A stretch of DNA of 64,000 bases from Nocardia sp. NBC_00565. Lineage in GTDB: Bacteria > Actinomycetota > Actinomycetes > Mycobacteriales > Mycobacteriaceae. Location of the stretch: the NCBI RefSeq assembly GCF_036345915.1, contig NZ_CP107785.1, forward strand, positions 4,154,001 to 4,218,000, in the 5' to 3' direction. The notes beneath the pieces were generated by a model. The model did not search any database and was not told the DNA's origin. It was given only the letters and a program-made list of their open reading frames with translations. The translations under genes and the position numbers were made by a program. Each line of letters opens with the position of its first letter. The first letter of the stretch is position 1. Shown one piece after another: positions 8,315 to 17,404 of this stretch.

Positions 8315-9400
8315 TCAGTCGAAGAGGTCCAGCGTCGGATGGGGCTCGCGGCCGCGCACTTCGATCGAGCCGAACACCAGATCTGGCGGTGGCACGAGGC
8401 CGAGGTGCTCCCACGCGGCGGCCGTCGCGACGCGGCCACGTGGCGTGCGGGCGACCATGCCCGCACGGACCAGGAAGGGCTCGCAGACCTCCTCGACGGT
8501 CGCGGCCTCCTCCCCCACGGCGACCGCGAGGGTGGAGACGCCGACGGGACCGCCGCCGAAGCTGCGGACCAAAGCGCCCAGGACGGCACGGTCGAGGCGA
8601 TCCAGGCCGAGGACGTCGACGTCGTAGACCTCGAGCGCGGCTTGGGCGATGGGGCGGGTGATCACACCGTCGGCGCGGACCTCGGCGTAGTCGCGCACGC
8701 GCCGGAGTAGGCGGTTGGCGATGCGCGGGGTGCCACGGGAGCGGCCCGCGATTTCGGCGGCGGCGTCGCGATCGATGGTGACGCCGAGGATATGCGCCGA
8801 GCGCAGCAGGATGCGCAGTAGTTCGTCGGGATCGTAGAAGTCCATATGGCCGGTGAAGCCGAAACGGTCGCGCAGCGGGCCGGTGAGCGCGCCGGAGCGG
8901 GTGGTCGCGCCGACCAGGGTGAACGGGGCGATATCGAGCGGAATCGATGTTGCCCCAGGGCCTTTGCCGACGACCACGTCGACGCGGAAGTCCTCCATCG
9001 CGAGATAGAGCATCTCCTCGGCGGGCCGGGCGATGCGGTGGATCTCATCGATGAACAGCACATCGCCCTCGACCAGATTGCTCAACATCGCCGCCAGATC
9101 GCCCGCGCGTTCCAGCGCGGGCCCCGACGTAATGCGCAGTGCCGTACCGAGTTCCGCGGCGATGATCATCGCCATACTGGTCTTGCCGAGGCCGGGTGGT
9201 CCGGACAGCAGCACATGGTCCGGGGTACCGCCGCGCTGTTTGGCGCCGCGCAGCACCAGCGCGAGCTGTTCGCGCACCCGCGGCTGGCCGATGAAGTCCT
9301 CCAGCGATTTCGGGCGCAGGTTGGCCTCGATCTCGCCGTCGGATTTCAGATAACTTGCGGTGACCTGGGACTCGGCGTCCGGTTCGAGATCATCTGACAT
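8315..9400 (-). CDS. ruvB: Holliday junction branch migration ATPase RuvB
   Basis: RuvB is the AAA+ motor that drives branch migration on Holliday junctions with RuvA. The 361-residue length is usual for actinobacteria. The Walker A motif GPPGLGKTS, Walker B LFIDEIHR and sensor [18 protein letters not shown] are all present, and the C-terminal winged helix ends with [15 protein letters not shown]. It lies 6 bp after the ruvA stop, as the third gene of ruvC-ruvA-ruvB, which are probably cotranscribed. Confidence 0.98.
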   Translation of the reverse strand: MSDDLEPDAESQVTASYLKSDGEIEANLRPKSLEDFIGQPRVREQLALVLRGAKQRGGTPDHVLLSGPPGLGKTSMAMIIAAELGTALRITSGPALERAGDLAAMLSNLVEGDVLFIDEIHRIARPAEEMLYLAMEDFRVDVVVGKGPGATSIPLDIAPFTLVGATTRSGALTGPLRDRFGFTGHMDFYDPDELLRILLRSAHILGVTIDRDAAAEIAGRSRGTPRIANRLLRRVRDYAEVRADGVITRPIAQAALEVYDVDVLGLDRLDRAVLGALVRSFGGGPVGVSTLAVAVGEEAATVEEVCEPFLVRAGMVARTPRGRVATAAAWEHLGLVPPPDLVFGSIEVRGREPHPTLDLFD

Positions 9401-9406
9401 AACGGA

Positions 9407-10012
9407 CTAACGATTCTTGCCGAGTGAGCCGAGGGCTGCCCGCAACGCGGTCGAGGTATCGGCGGCGGGCTGTTCGGCGAGCACCGCGTCGACCGCGGGC
9501 TCGGCCTGTTTGGCCGGGAACCCGAGTCCGATCAACGCCTCGACGACCTGCTCGCGGACCGGTGTGATCACCGGCGTCGGCGCACTTCCGGGCGGTCCCG
9601 CCTGCACCGGAACGAGATTCACCTTGTCCCGTAGTTCGACCACCATGCGCTCGGCCCCACGCTTGCCGATGCCGGGCACCCGGGTCAGCGCCGCCACATT
9701 GCTCTCCGCGAGTGCCTTGCGCAACGCCTCGGGCTCGAGTACCGCGAGCACCGCCATGGCCAGCCGCGGGCCGACACCGGAGACCGTCTGCAGCAACCCG
9801 AACAGATCGCGCGCCTCGGTATCGGCGAAGCCGTACAGCGTCATCGAGTCCTCGCGCACGATCATCGCCGTGTACAGCCGGGTATCTTCGCCGCGGGTGA
9901 GCGTGGCCAGTGTCGACGGGGTCGCATTGAGCCGGTAGCCGACACCGGCGGCCTCGAGCACCGTGTGGTCGAGCGCGATCTCCAGCACCTCACCACGCAC
10001 CGACGCGATCAC
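9407..10012 (-). CDS. ruvA: Holliday junction DNA helicase subunit RuvA
   Basis: RuvA is the junction-binding tetramer that loads RuvB. The start is the GTG at 10012, giving MIASVRGEV, the canonical RuvA N-terminus, and 201 residues. The region [17 protein letters not shown] and the later [19 protein letters not shown] are the two helix-hairpin-helix motifs. The C-terminal domain III ([20 protein letters not shown]) contacts RuvB. The start overlaps the ruvC stop (GTGA), implying translational coupling. Confidence 0.97.
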   Translation of the reverse strand: MIASVRGEVLEIALDHTVLEAAGVGYRLNATPSTLATLTRGEDTRLYTAMIVREDSMTLYGFADTEARDLFGLLQTVSGVGPRLAMAVLAVLEPEALRKALAESNVAALTRVPGIGKRGAERMVVELRDKVNLVPVQAGPPGSAPTPVITPVREQVVEALIGLGFPAKQAEPAVDAVLAEQPAADTSTALRAALGSLGKNR

Positions 10013-10578
10013 GGGCGCACCACCTTCCGTTGTTCGGCAAGCCGCCGCGTATACCGCTGCCGCGCCTCGGCCGCCTGTGCCTCGGCCTTGGCCATGCGAT
10101 CCAGCAGCGGTGCCCGCCAACAATGACAGATCGCCAACGCCAGCGCATCCGCCGCGTCCGCGGGTTTCGGTGCGACCCGCAGGCCGAGGATCCTGGTCAC
10201 CATCGCCGTCACCTGGGCCTTGTCCGCGGCGCCGTTGCCGGTGACGGCGGCCTTCACCTCACTGGGCGTGTGGAACGCCACCGGTATCCCCCGGCGCGCC
10301 GCGGCCAGCGCGATCACGCCGCCCGCCTGCGCGGTGCCCATCGCGGTGCGCACATTATGCTGGGCGAAGACCCGCTCGATCGCGACGGCCCCCGGTTCAT
10401 GGGTGTCCATCCAGTACTCGGCGGCGTCGGCGACCTGCAGCAGCCGCTGCGCGAGGTCCATATCCGCAGGGGTGCGCACCACATCGACGTCGATCGCGGT
10501 CACCTTCCGCCCCAGCCCGCCTTCGACGATGCTGAGGCCGCACCGGGTGAGCCCCGGATCGACGCCCATCACCCGCAC
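10009..10578 (-). CDS. ruvC: Crossover junction endodeoxyribonuclease RuvC
   Basis: RuvC is the Holliday junction resolvase. The GTG at 10578 is preferred because AGAGGGGA lies just upstream, giving a protein of 189 residues that begins [14 protein letters not shown]. An ATG 27 bp upstream is possible. Acidic catalytic residues sit in VDPG, IERVF and [12 protein letters not shown]. The basic C-terminal tail ([13 protein letters not shown]) is common in actinobacterial RuvC. It is the first gene of the ruvCAB operon. Confidence 0.96.
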   Translation of the reverse strand: MRVMGVDPGLTRCGLSIVEGGLGRKVTAIDVDVVRTPADMDLAQRLLQVADAAEYWMDTHEPGAVAIERVFAQHNVRTAMGTAQAGGVIALAAARRGIPVAFHTPSEVKAAVTGNGAADKAQVTAMVTRILGLRVAPKPADAADALALAICHCWRAPLLDRMAKAEAQAAEARQRYTRRLAEQRKVVRP

Positions 10579-10666
10579 ACGATCCCCTCTCGAAGACACG
10601 AACAACTGTTCGAGAGTCTAGTGGACGGGGCGGGCGCCGTTCGCCAGCGACACGGTGTCACTCGCG

Positions 10667-11149
10667 TCAGTCGAAGGTGTGGTAGCAGCTCACATACGCG
10701 TACGAGCCGGAGTCCGAATCCTCGACAATCACCTTGCCGTCACGCAGAATTCGGCAGCTCACCGTGCCCCCGGTGGTCCCGCTCATGGTGGCCGACACCC
10801 GACCCGAACGAACGAATCCGGTCAGCGTCACCGCCTTCGTCCACGGCAGCGGCGCGTCGTTATCGCTGGTGGTGTCGAAATCGCCACTGGTGTAGGAGAT
10901 GTCGGCGGACCCGGTGCCGGAGATCTCGTAGGTCACCGAGATCTCCTTCTTCGACTCCTTGTCGATCCGGTAGGCGATGGAGCCGAACACCGCGACGCAT
11001 CCGCCGACGGTGAGCACGATCGCAAGGAATACGCCGCCCAGCACCCACGGCCAGACGGGTTTGCCCTTGGGTGGCTGCGGTGGGTATCCCGGGTACCCGG
11101 GATACCCCTGGCCATAGCCCGGGTACTGCGGCGGCGGCTGATAGGTCAT
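10667..11149 (-). CDS. MmpS-like membrane-anchored protein
   Basis: The 160-residue product starts at an ATG with GGAGGGG upstream. Residues 1-30 form a Pro/Gly/Tyr-rich cytoplasmic segment (YPGYGQGYPGYPGYPP). One membrane helix follows at about 34-55, then an extracytoplasmic beta domain with YEISGTGSADISYTSG and the paired cysteines of CRILRDGK and VSCYHTF. This resembles MmpS/transport accessory proteins, which work with MmpL RND exporters of lipids and siderophores. No mmpL gene lies nearby, so the partner must be elsewhere or the protein is an orphan. The family call is by pattern only. Confidence 0.7.
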   Translation of the reverse strand: MTYQPPPQYPGYGQGYPGYPGYPPQPPKGKPVWPWVLGGVFLAIVLTVGGCVAVFGSIAYRIDKESKKEISVTYEISGTGSADISYTSGDFDTTSDNDAPLPWTKAVTLTGFVRSGRVSATMSGTTGGTVSCRILRDGKVIVEDSDSGSYAYVSCYHTFD

Positions 11150-11263
11150 GTGCACCCCTCCTGAATCCTGCACGACCGACCCTTGGACCTTACCGGAGCA
11201 CACCCAGGTTCGCTGAAGCCAATTCACAGGCTTTCTCGAGGAACGGTCTCGACAATGCCGTAG

Positions 11264-12730
11264 GTGCCCGTTGCCCGTGCTCTGCTCGCCGCGCCCGCGG
11301 CTCCCGTGACACCGCCACCACCGCCGCGGCTGCCGTCGGCGAATCTGAACCCGAACTATCAGAACACCTTTCACCATGGCATTTCGCTGCTGCACGGCTG
11401 GTTCCCGCTGACGGTGGAGCTGGTGGCGGTGGCCGCGCTGATACTGGCGATCGGCTGGCGGACCAAGCGCTGGCGGCTGGTGCTACTGCCGGTCTGCGCG
11501 CTGCTCGGTGCCGCGGGCGCGGTGGCCGCGTGGGCGTATGTGAACGATCAGGGGCTGGCGTCGGATCCGGCGCCGCTCGAGTTGTGGGCCTGTGTCGGTA
11601 TCGCGGTCGCGGCGATCGCGGTGGCCGCGCTCGGCTGGCGCAGTGCCCGATGGTGGCGGCGCGGTCTCTCGGTCCTCGCTGTGCCGCTCGCGTTGCTGAG
11701 CACCGGCATCGTGCTCAACCAATGGGTCGGCTACTACCCCACGGTGCAGTCCGCGTGGAACGCCCTCACCGCCGGGCCGCTGCCCAACCAAACAGATATC
11801 GATGCGCTGGCGGCACTGCGCAATACGAACGTCACCGCGGGCAAGATTGTCCCGGTCCAAATCCCCGACGCGGGCAGCGGTTTTCCGCATCGGACCGAGT
11901 ATGTGTACCTGCCACCGGCCTGGTTCGCCGGTCCGACACCGCCCACGCTGCCGGTCGTCATGATGATCGGCGGCGAATTCAACACCCCCGCCGACTGGAT
12001 CCGCAGCGGCCAGATCATGCCCGAGGTGGACAAGTTCACCGCCGCCAACGGCGGCCGCGCCCCGATCCTCGTCTTCGTCGATTCCAGCGGCAGTTTCAAC
12101 AACGACACCGAATGCGTGAACGGTCCGCGCGGCGACGCCGCCGACCATCTGACCCGAGATGTGCCCGGCTACCTCGAATCTCGCTTCGGAGCCTCGGCGG
12201 ATCCGGCGAACTGGGCGGTGGTCGGCTGGTCCATGGGCGGCACCTGCGCGGTCGACCTGGCCGTCATGCACCCGGAATTGCTGCACACCTTCGTCGATAT
12301 CGCGGGCGATATCGGCCCGGTCTCGGGCACCAAAGAACAAACGATCCAACGCCTCTTCGGCGGCGACGCCGACCGCTGGGCCGCCTTCGACCCGCTGACG
12401 GTGATGGCGAAACACGGTCCCTACACCGGTACGGCCGGCCTGTTCGACGACCTCACCCCACCCAAATCCGGCCCGGGATCCCATGGCGGACGCCAGTCTT
12501 CGGCGACCGATGACGACGCCGTCGGATTCGGCGGCCACGACGGAGTCGTCGATACCGGTGAGGTCGGCGCGGCCGAAAAGCTGTGTACCCAAGGCCGTGA
12601 GGTCGGCATCGACTGCACCATCCACACCACCCAGGGCGGCCACACCTGGCAATTCGCCTCGGCCGCGTTCACCTCGTCGTTCCCCTGGATCGTCGCCCGC
12701 CTCGGGCTCCCCGTACCCGAGGCGACCTGA
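11264..12730 (+). CDS. Membrane-anchored esterase-family alpha/beta hydrolase
   Basis: The first ~170 residues hold four predicted membrane helices (ISLLHGWFPLTVELVAVAALILAI and three more). An extracytoplasmic esterase-D/mycolyltransferase-like (PF00756) domain follows, with the nucleophile elbow VVGWSMGGTC, a lipid-esterase-type VVMMIGGEFNTPADW and the C-terminal GGHTW supplying the catalytic His. Homologues in mycolate-containing bacteria are annotated as putative esterases. A cell-envelope acyl ester role is plausible but unproved. The start is the GTG at 11264; a Pro-rich segment (VTPPPPPRLP) precedes the first helix. It is divergent from the MmpS-like gene. Confidence 0.85.
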   Translation: MPVARALLAAPAAPVTPPPPPRLPSANLNPNYQNTFHHGISLLHGWFPLTVELVAVAALILAIGWRTKRWRLVLLPVCALLGAAGAVAAWAYVNDQGLASDPAPLELWACVGIAVAAIAVAALGWRSARWWRRGLSVLAVPLALLSTGIVLNQWVGYYPTVQSAWNALTAGPLPNQTDIDALAALRNTNVTAGKIVPVQIPDAGSGFPHRTEYVYLPPAWFAGPTPPTLPVVMMIGGEFNTPADWIRSGQIMPEVDKFTAANGGRAPILVFVDSSGSFNNDTECVNGPRGDAADHLTRDVPGYLESRFGASADPANWAVVGWSMGGTCAVDLAVMHPELLHTFVDIAGDIGPVSGTKEQTIQRLFGGDADRWAAFDPLTVMAKHGPYTGTAGLFDDLTPPKSGPGSHGGRQSSATDDDAVGFGGHDGVVDTGEVGAAEKLCTQGREVGIDCTIHTTQGGHTWQFASAAFTSSFPWIVARLGLPVPEAT

Positions 12731-12735
12731 GCGGA

Positions 12736-13079
12736 CTACTGGGCCCGCAAACCGATTGCGGGGTAAATGAATTGGTTGGTGACGAGGTCCGCGGCGACGA
12801 CGCCTTCGGGCACCTGCTGACCGCGACCACGCAGCACACCGGTCACGGCCGTGATGGCCCGATCGACCCGGTCGGTAAGGAGGCATCGGCCTGTTCGGGC
12901 CGCACGTAGCCCTTGGCGATCACCCGAGCGCACCGGTATGCGAGGCCGAGTTGCGTTGGGCCACATGACTTCCCTCGCCGGACAGCCACCGGGCCGGATA
13001 GTCGCGCGTACCACCCGAACCCACGAACTGCTACCCGCCGCCGATCCACCGGTACGGCAACCACTGGCCAGCTGACCAA
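12736..13079 (-). pseudogene. Degraded reading frame, possibly a C-terminal fragment of a binding protein
   Basis: Two minus-strand frames look protein-like and can be joined by one frameshift near 12875-12900. The upstream part reads LAYRCARVIAKGYVRPEQADAS. The downstream part reads DRAITAVTGVLRGRGQQVPE and ends VAADLVTNQFIYPAIGLRAQ. Together they look like the end of a periplasmic-binding-type protein. No full-length gene remains in this 367-bp interval, so a decayed remnant is the best reading. The family is uncertain. Confidence 0.35.
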
Positions 13080-13097
13080 CGTGCGCCGAACAGCGAC

Positions 13098-14081
13098 TCA
13101 GCCCAGCGAATCCGCTTCCGCACGAAATGTCCGGCGATAGGCCAGCGGCGAGACACCGATCGAATCGTGCAGGTGCTGACGCAGGGAACTGCCGGTGGCG
13201 AAACCGACCTCGCCCGCGATGCGATCCACCGTCATATCGGTCAACTCCAGGAGTTGGCGGGCGCGGAAGATGCGCTGCTGAATCAGCCAGCGCCCCGGAC
13301 TCATACCGACCTCATCGCGGAAGCGACGGGCGAAGGTGCGCTTGCTCATTCGGGCCCGTACGGCGAGATCGTCCATGGTCAACGGCAATTGGAGGTTCTC
13401 CAGTGCCCAGTGTCTGGCGACGGCGGTGCCGGCCGAGGTCGACGGCGGCACCGGTTGCTCGATGAATTGGGCCTGACCACCGTCGCGCCACGGCGGCACC
13501 ACACAGCGACGAGCCACCGCATTGGCGGCCGCGCTCCCATGATCGCGGCGCACCAGGTGCAAGCACAGATCGATGCCCGCCGCGGCTCCCGCCGAGGTGA
13601 GCACATCATTATCGTCGACGTAGAGAACATCGGTATCCAGTCGCACCCGAGGAAAGGTGCGCCGGAACAGATCGGCCACATTCCAGTGCGTCGTGGCCGC
13701 CCGGCCGTCGAGCAGCCCGGCCGCGGCGATCACGAACGCTCCGGTGCAGATCGCCACGATACGAGCACCCGGCCGGATCCGCGCGAGCGCCGCCGCGACC
13801 GGCAGCGGAAGCGTCCCGCCGCGCGTCATATCGATATCGCAGGCCGGGACGACCACCGTGTCGGCTGTTTCCAGCGCCCGGCTGTCCTGCTGGACGGCGA
13901 TCGCGAAATCGGACCGGCTGGGCACCGGTGCGCCATCGATCGAGCAGGTGCTCACTTCGTAAAGGTCTGCGGCGGTACCGAATACCCGGCTCGGCGTGCC
14001 GAGCTCGAACGGATACACCCCCGGTAACGCGAGTACGACCACCCGATGTCGCGCCGACTGTCCATCCGAAGCACCGACCAT
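13098..14081 (-). CDS. GlxA-type AraC-family regulator (DJ-1/PfpI domain plus HTH)
   Basis: The N-terminal DJ-1/PfpI-like domain (about 10-190) has the elbow sequence AICTGAFVIAAAG. The C-terminal double AraC HTH (about 225-325) shows MSKRTFARRFRDEVGMSPGRW and GEVGFATGSSLRQHL. The 327-residue length from the ATG at 14081 is normal for this family, which controls divergently placed catabolic or detoxification genes. The neighbour across the promoter is a truncated oxidoreductase, and a 9-bp inverted repeat lies between them, beginning at the start codon of this gene. Confidence 0.92.
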   Translation of the reverse strand: MVGASDGQSARHRVVVLALPGVYPFELGTPSRVFGTAADLYEVSTCSIDGAPVPSRSDFAIAVQQDSRALETADTVVVPACDIDMTRGGTLPLPVAAALARIRPGARIVAICTGAFVIAAAGLLDGRAATTHWNVADLFRRTFPRVRLDTDVLYVDDNDVLTSAGAAAGIDLCLHLVRRDHGSAAANAVARRCVVPPWRDGGQAQFIEQPVPPSTSAGTAVARHWALENLQLPLTMDDLAVRARMSKRTFARRFRDEVGMSPGRWLIQQRIFRARQLLELTDMTVDRIAGEVGFATGSSLRQHLHDSIGVSPLAYRRTFRAEADSLG

Positions 14082-14115
14082 GGCACGATCATATCGAATA
14101 ATGGCAATCGTGCCA
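14081..14115. promoter_or_regulatory. Inverted repeat in the GlxA/oxidoreductase divergent promoter
   Basis: TGGCACGAT at 14081-14089 and ATCGTGCCA at 14107-14115 form a perfect 9-bp inverted repeat with a 17-bp spacer. Its arms are one helical-turn multiple apart (26 bp centre to centre), as expected for a dimeric regulator. It begins on the ATG of the GlxA gene and lies 37 bp before the oxidoreductase ATG. Autoregulation is inferred. Confidence 0.6.
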
Positions 14116-14151
14116 TTTCCCTGGACTGCCGCCGACGGCAAGCTCGACGAT

Positions 14152-14817
14152 ATGAACGACACCACCATGCGCGCGATCAGCCAGAACGTCATCGGCGGCC
14201 CCGAAGTCCTCACCGAGGTCGAGCTGCCGATCCCGACCCAGGCCGCGGCGATCCCCCTTGCCGCTCTCACCGCCTGGCAGGCCCTCATCGACACCGCGAA
14301 ACTACAAGCCGGGCAGCGCATTCTGATCCACGCGGCCGCGGGCGGAGTCGGACACTTCGCCGTCCAGATCGCCAAGGCGCGCGGCGCCCACGTCATCGGC
14401 ACGGCGAGCGCGGCCAATCACGAACTCCTGCGCGAACTCGGCGCCGACGAGGTGATCGACTACCACACAACCGATTTCGCCGAGGCGGTCCGCGATATCG
14501 ATGTGGCGCTCGATTCGATCGACGACGAGAACAGTCTGCGGTCCATGCGCACCCTGCGCCCCGGTGGCCTGCTGGTCTCGCTGCGCGGGTTCAGCACGGT
14601 TGATCTGGTCGCTGAGGCAGAAAAACTGGGCGTCCGGGCCATCCGCATGCTGGTGGAGCACGACCATGCCGGGATCACCGCGCTCGCGGAACTCGTCGAA
14701 TCCGGAGCGCTGCGCCCCACCATCGCCGGCGTCTTCCCGCTCACGGATGCCGCGAAGGCGCATACGCTCGGCGAAACCGGCCGCACCGTTGGCAAATTGG
14801 TGCTCACCGTGCTGTGA
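14152..14817 (+). CDS. Zinc-binding-dehydrogenase/quinone-oxidoreductase family protein lacking the GroES domain
   Basis: The family (medium-chain dehydrogenases, NADPH:quinone reductase type) normally has about 305-310 residues: a GroES-like catalytic domain followed by a Rossmann domain. Here residues 1-28 match the usual beginning (MRAISQNVIGGPEVLTEVE). The sequence then jumps directly into AAAIPLAALTAWQALIDTA, which normally comes about 90 residues later. The nucleotide fold is intact (AAAGGVGHFAVQIAK, GADEVIDY). The reading frame stays open, so this is an in-frame internal deletion. Such a protein may bind NADPH but probably cannot carry out the usual reaction. It is divergent from the GlxA-type regulator. 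Confidence 0.85.
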   Translation: MNDTTMRAISQNVIGGPEVLTEVELPIPTQAAAIPLAALTAWQALIDTAKLQAGQRILIHAAAGGVGHFAVQIAKARGAHVIGTASAANHELLRELGADEVIDYHTTDFAEAVRDIDVALDSIDDENSLRSMRTLRPGGLLVSLRGFSTVDLVAEAEKLGVRAIRMLVEHDHAGITALAELVESGALRPTIAGVFPLTDAAKAHTLGETGRTVGKLVLTVL

Positions 14818-14861
14818 GCGATCGGCCGCACCCCTCGGACAGCCGATCGCGGCAACAGCGG

Positions 14862-15113
14862 TCAGCGCTTCATGGCGTGACCTATCAGAATGTCGCCACC
14901 CCACCAGGTGAGTCGCCCGGCGATCGCCAGGTACAAGAAGATCGCGAGGTACACCAGGGTGGCGCCGTAGTCATCGGCCCAGCCCGGCATCCGGTTCACC
15001 GTCGCGCACGCGGCGATGAGCAGGATCAGTCCCGTCGCGACCGCGAGCGGGGCCAGGGTGATATTCAGGTCGGCGGAGTGGCCGGAACGCTCATCGGCAA
15101 GGGATCGACTCAT
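14862..15113 (-). CDS. Small two-helix membrane protein
   Basis: The 83-residue product has a polar N-terminus and two hydrophobic segments, LAPLAVATGLILLIAACATV (about 20-39) and YGATLVYLAIFLYLAIAGRL. A short tail GHAMKR closes it. Both segments are typical inner-membrane helices, and the frame has high GC3, which supports coding. I do not recognise a family. It lies 45 bp from the convergent truncated oxidoreductase gene. Confidence 0.55.
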   Translation of the reverse strand: MSRSLADERSGHSADLNITLAPLAVATGLILLIAACATVNRMPGWADDYGATLVYLAIFLYLAIAGRLTWWGGDILIGHAMKR

Positions 15114-15469
15114 GATGGCGGGTCTCTTTCCGGGTGGGCAAGTGCTCGTGAACCATGTATCAGCAATCCGGCCGCAATCGTTACGGCGAGCCGATTTGCG
15201 ATTGCGACCAGCTGCGCCATATCTGCGAAAACGACGGATTTCACATAAGGTCCTGCGGCTTCAACTCGAAGCTATGAGGTCGCAGGATCTGCACTGCCCC
15301 AGAAAATACGAATAGCAAACTTTTGGCAACCACTAATCCGTCACGCCGGACATCGCCATCGAGAGACACGCCGATCCATGGCAGGGTTTCCGCAGTACAG
15401 ACCGGTCGGATGGATTGTTATTGATCGAGATTGTGGCATGCGTCACACCGGACACCTACCATCCGAAGC
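15114..15469. other. Intergenic region without a recognised gene
   Basis: This 356-bp stretch is less GC-rich than its surroundings and I see no convincing frame in it. It must hold the promoters of the two divergent small genes on either side. Confidence 0.5.
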
Positions 15470-15676
15470 ATGAGCAATGTGGTGAAGGCAGTCCTCGAAG
15501 GTGGGCCGAAAGACCTGCCCGCTCGCATCGTGCCGATCACTCCACCGGGAATCGAGCTCAAGGTCGAATACCGGGGCGGCTATGAGCACTTCAAGATCAC
15601 CAACCGGGAGGAGGACACCCCCGAAGGGCGGCTGCCGGTGTACGAGTGGAGCGATCGCACCAGAATCGCGGAGTAG
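15470..15676 (+). CDS. DUF5988-like small protein
   Basis: The 68-residue product reads like the short actinobacterial family DUF5988, in which a VKA-x-L-GGP-DLP start is followed by RIVPITPPG, a hydrophilic RGGYEHF segment and DTPEGRLPVYEW before a short C-terminus. These residues are all visible. The function is unknown; in streptomycetes such genes are often scattered beside regulators and biosynthetic clusters. It stands alone here and ends at a strong bidirectional hairpin shared with yebC. Confidence 0.7.
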   Translation: MSNVVKAVLEGGPKDLPARIVPITPPGIELKVEYRGGYEHFKITNREEDTPEGRLPVYEWSDRTRIAE

Positions 15677-15686
15677 CCATATGCGA

Positions 15687-15720
15687 TCGGGGCGGCCCGC
15701 ACATATGCGGACCGCCCCGA
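15687..15720. terminator. Bidirectional hairpin terminator between convergent DUF5988-type gene and yebC
   Basis: A nearly perfect 15-bp stem (TCGGGGCGG-x-CCGCA with its complement, one mismatch) closes a CATA loop. It lies midway between two convergent stops. No clear U-tract follows on either side, so efficiency is uncertain. Confidence 0.65.
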
Positions 15721-15733
15721 GACACCTACGAGT

Positions 15734-16486
15734 TCAGTCCTCCAGCTGGGCCAGGATCTCGTCGGAGATATCGACGTTGGTGTAAACGTTCTGCACGTCG
15801 TCGCTGTCCTCGAGCGCATCGACCAGCTTGATCACCTTGCGCGCGCCATCACCGTCGACCGCGACCGACATCGACGGCTGGAAGCCGGATTCGGCCGAAT
15901 CGTAGTCGATTCCGGCGGCCTGCAGCGCGGTGCGCACCGCGATCAGATCACTCGGGTCGCTGATGATCTCGAACGCCTCGCCGAGGTCGTTGACCTCCTC
16001 GGCGCCCGCGTCGAGCACGGCCATCAGCACGTCGTCCTCGGACAGCCCGTTCTTCTCCAGGGTCACCACACCCTTGCGGTGGAACAGGTAGGCGACCGAA
16101 CCCGGATCGGCCATATTGCCGCCGTTGCGGGTCATCGCGACGCGCACCTCGCCCGCGGCGCGGTTGCGGTTATCGGTGAGGCACTCGATCAGCACCGCGA
16201 CACCATTGGGGCCGTAGCCCTCGTACATGATGGTCTGCCAGTCGGCGCCACCGGCCTCTTCACCGCCGCCGCGCTTGCGGGCGCGCTCGATGTTGTCGTT
16301 GGGAACCGACGACTTCTTCGCCTTCTGGATGGCGTCATAGAGCGTGGGGTTCCCCCCAGGGTCACTGCCACCAGTGCGGGCCGCCACCTCGATGTTCTTG
16401 ATCAACTTGGCGAAGAGCTTGCCGCGCTTCGCGTCGATCCCCGCCTTCTTGTGCTTGGTGGTGGCCCATTTGGAGTGGCCGCTCAT
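15734..16486 (-). CDS. YebC/PmpR-family regulatory protein (TACO1 family)
   Basis: The product starts [25 protein letters not shown], the almost invariant N-terminus of the family. It continues with [18 protein letters not shown]-x-KRGGG and GYGPNGVA, and its 250 residues are standard. Homologues act as transcription regulators or as translation factors that help ribosomes at proline stretches. Which role applies here is not visible. The synteny with pdxT matches M. tuberculosis Rv2603c/Rv2604c. Confidence 0.96.
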   Translation of the reverse strand: MSGHSKWATTKHKKAGIDAKRGKLFAKLIKNIEVAARTGGSDPGGNPTLYDAIQKAKKSSVPNDNIERARKRGGGEEAGGADWQTIMYEGYGPNGVAVLIECLTDNRNRAAGEVRVAMTRNGGNMADPGSVAYLFHRKGVVTLEKNGLSEDDVLMAVLDAGAEEVNDLGEAFEIISDPSDLIAVRTALQAAGIDYDSAESGFQPSMSVAVDGDGARKVIKLVDALEDSDDVQNVYTNVDISDEILAQLED

Positions 16487-16648
16487 TCCCTACTTCCTCC
16501 AGTCGACAGCACGTCTGATCGTGCGCACGGTACCCGCACCGGCCGGGTAGACAACTTCCCCAGCCTACTCGTCGGGCCGCGACGACTTTCCGAGGGCACA
16601 TGCGCTCGCCCCTACGACGAACCTGGCCACATACCGCGCCCGATCGGC

Positions 16649-17299
16649 CTATCCGGCGTCGCGAACCAGATCGACGAACATCTTGTGCACCCGCAGATCC
16701 CCCGTGACCTCCGGATGGAACGACGTAGCGACCACGTTGGCCTGCCGCACCGCGACGATCCGCCCGGCGAACGGCCCGCTCGGCACCGTGGCCAGCACCT
16801 CGACACCCGCGCCCGCGCGCTCCACCCACGGCGCCCGGATGAATACCGCGCGCATCGGGCCCCCGGTCAGGCCTGCGAATTCCAGATCGGTCTCGAACGA
16901 GTCGACCTGACGGCCGAAAGCATTGCGCCGCACCGTCATATCGATGCCGGACAAGTGCTGGGCGTCCGGGCGGGTATCGAGCACCTCAGAGGCCAGCAGG
17001 ATCATCCCGGCGCAGGAACCGAAGGCGGGCATGCCATCCCGCAGCCGCGCACGCAGCGGTTCGAGCAGTTCGAAGACCTCGAGCAGCTTGCTGATGGCGG
17101 TTGACTCCCCGCCGGGCAGCACCAGCGCATCGACCGCGGCCAGCTCCGAGGCGCGCCGCACCAGCATCGGTTCGGCGCCGCACTCCGCGAGCGCCGCGAC
17201 ATGTTCACGCACGTCACCCTGCAGGGCCAGCACGCCGATGGTCGGCCGGTCCGAAGTCTGCTTGGCGCCCGGTACGGGCGAGGCGACCGATGCGTTCAC
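16649..17299 (-). CDS. pdxT: Pyridoxal 5'-phosphate synthase glutaminase subunit PdxT
   Basis: PdxT hydrolyses glutamine and channels ammonia to PdxS for PLP synthesis. The 216-residue product has [11 protein letters not shown], the LPGGEST loop, the nucleophile Cys in [11 protein letters not shown] and the catalytic His-Glu in SFHPEVTGD. All class I glutaminase residues are therefore intact. The partner pdxS is about 5 kb away, separated by a permease, tesB and other genes; mycobacteria also have tesB between the two. Confidence 0.97.
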   Translation of the reverse strand: MNASVASPVPGAKQTSDRPTIGVLALQGDVREHVAALAECGAEPMLVRRASELAAVDALVLPGGESTAISKLLEVFELLEPLRARLRDGMPAFGSCAGMILLASEVLDTRPDAQHLSGIDMTVRRNAFGRQVDSFETDLEFAGLTGGPMRAVFIRAPWVERAGAGVEVLATVPSGPFAGRIVAVRQANVVATSFHPEVTGDLRVHKMFVDLVRDAG

Positions 17300-17404
17300 G
17301 CCGTCGAGCTTACGAGGCGCGGCGCTGTGGTCCTGCTCACGGTCGCCGTCAACGTTGCATCAAGACGCGGTGCATTCCGGAAAAATCGGTCGACACTCGC
17401 AGAT

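Noticed and set aside
15016..15315. Plus-strand frame in the gap at 15.1 kb
   Set aside because: It overlaps the membrane-protein gene in antisense, is Arg/Ser-rich and has no RBS.
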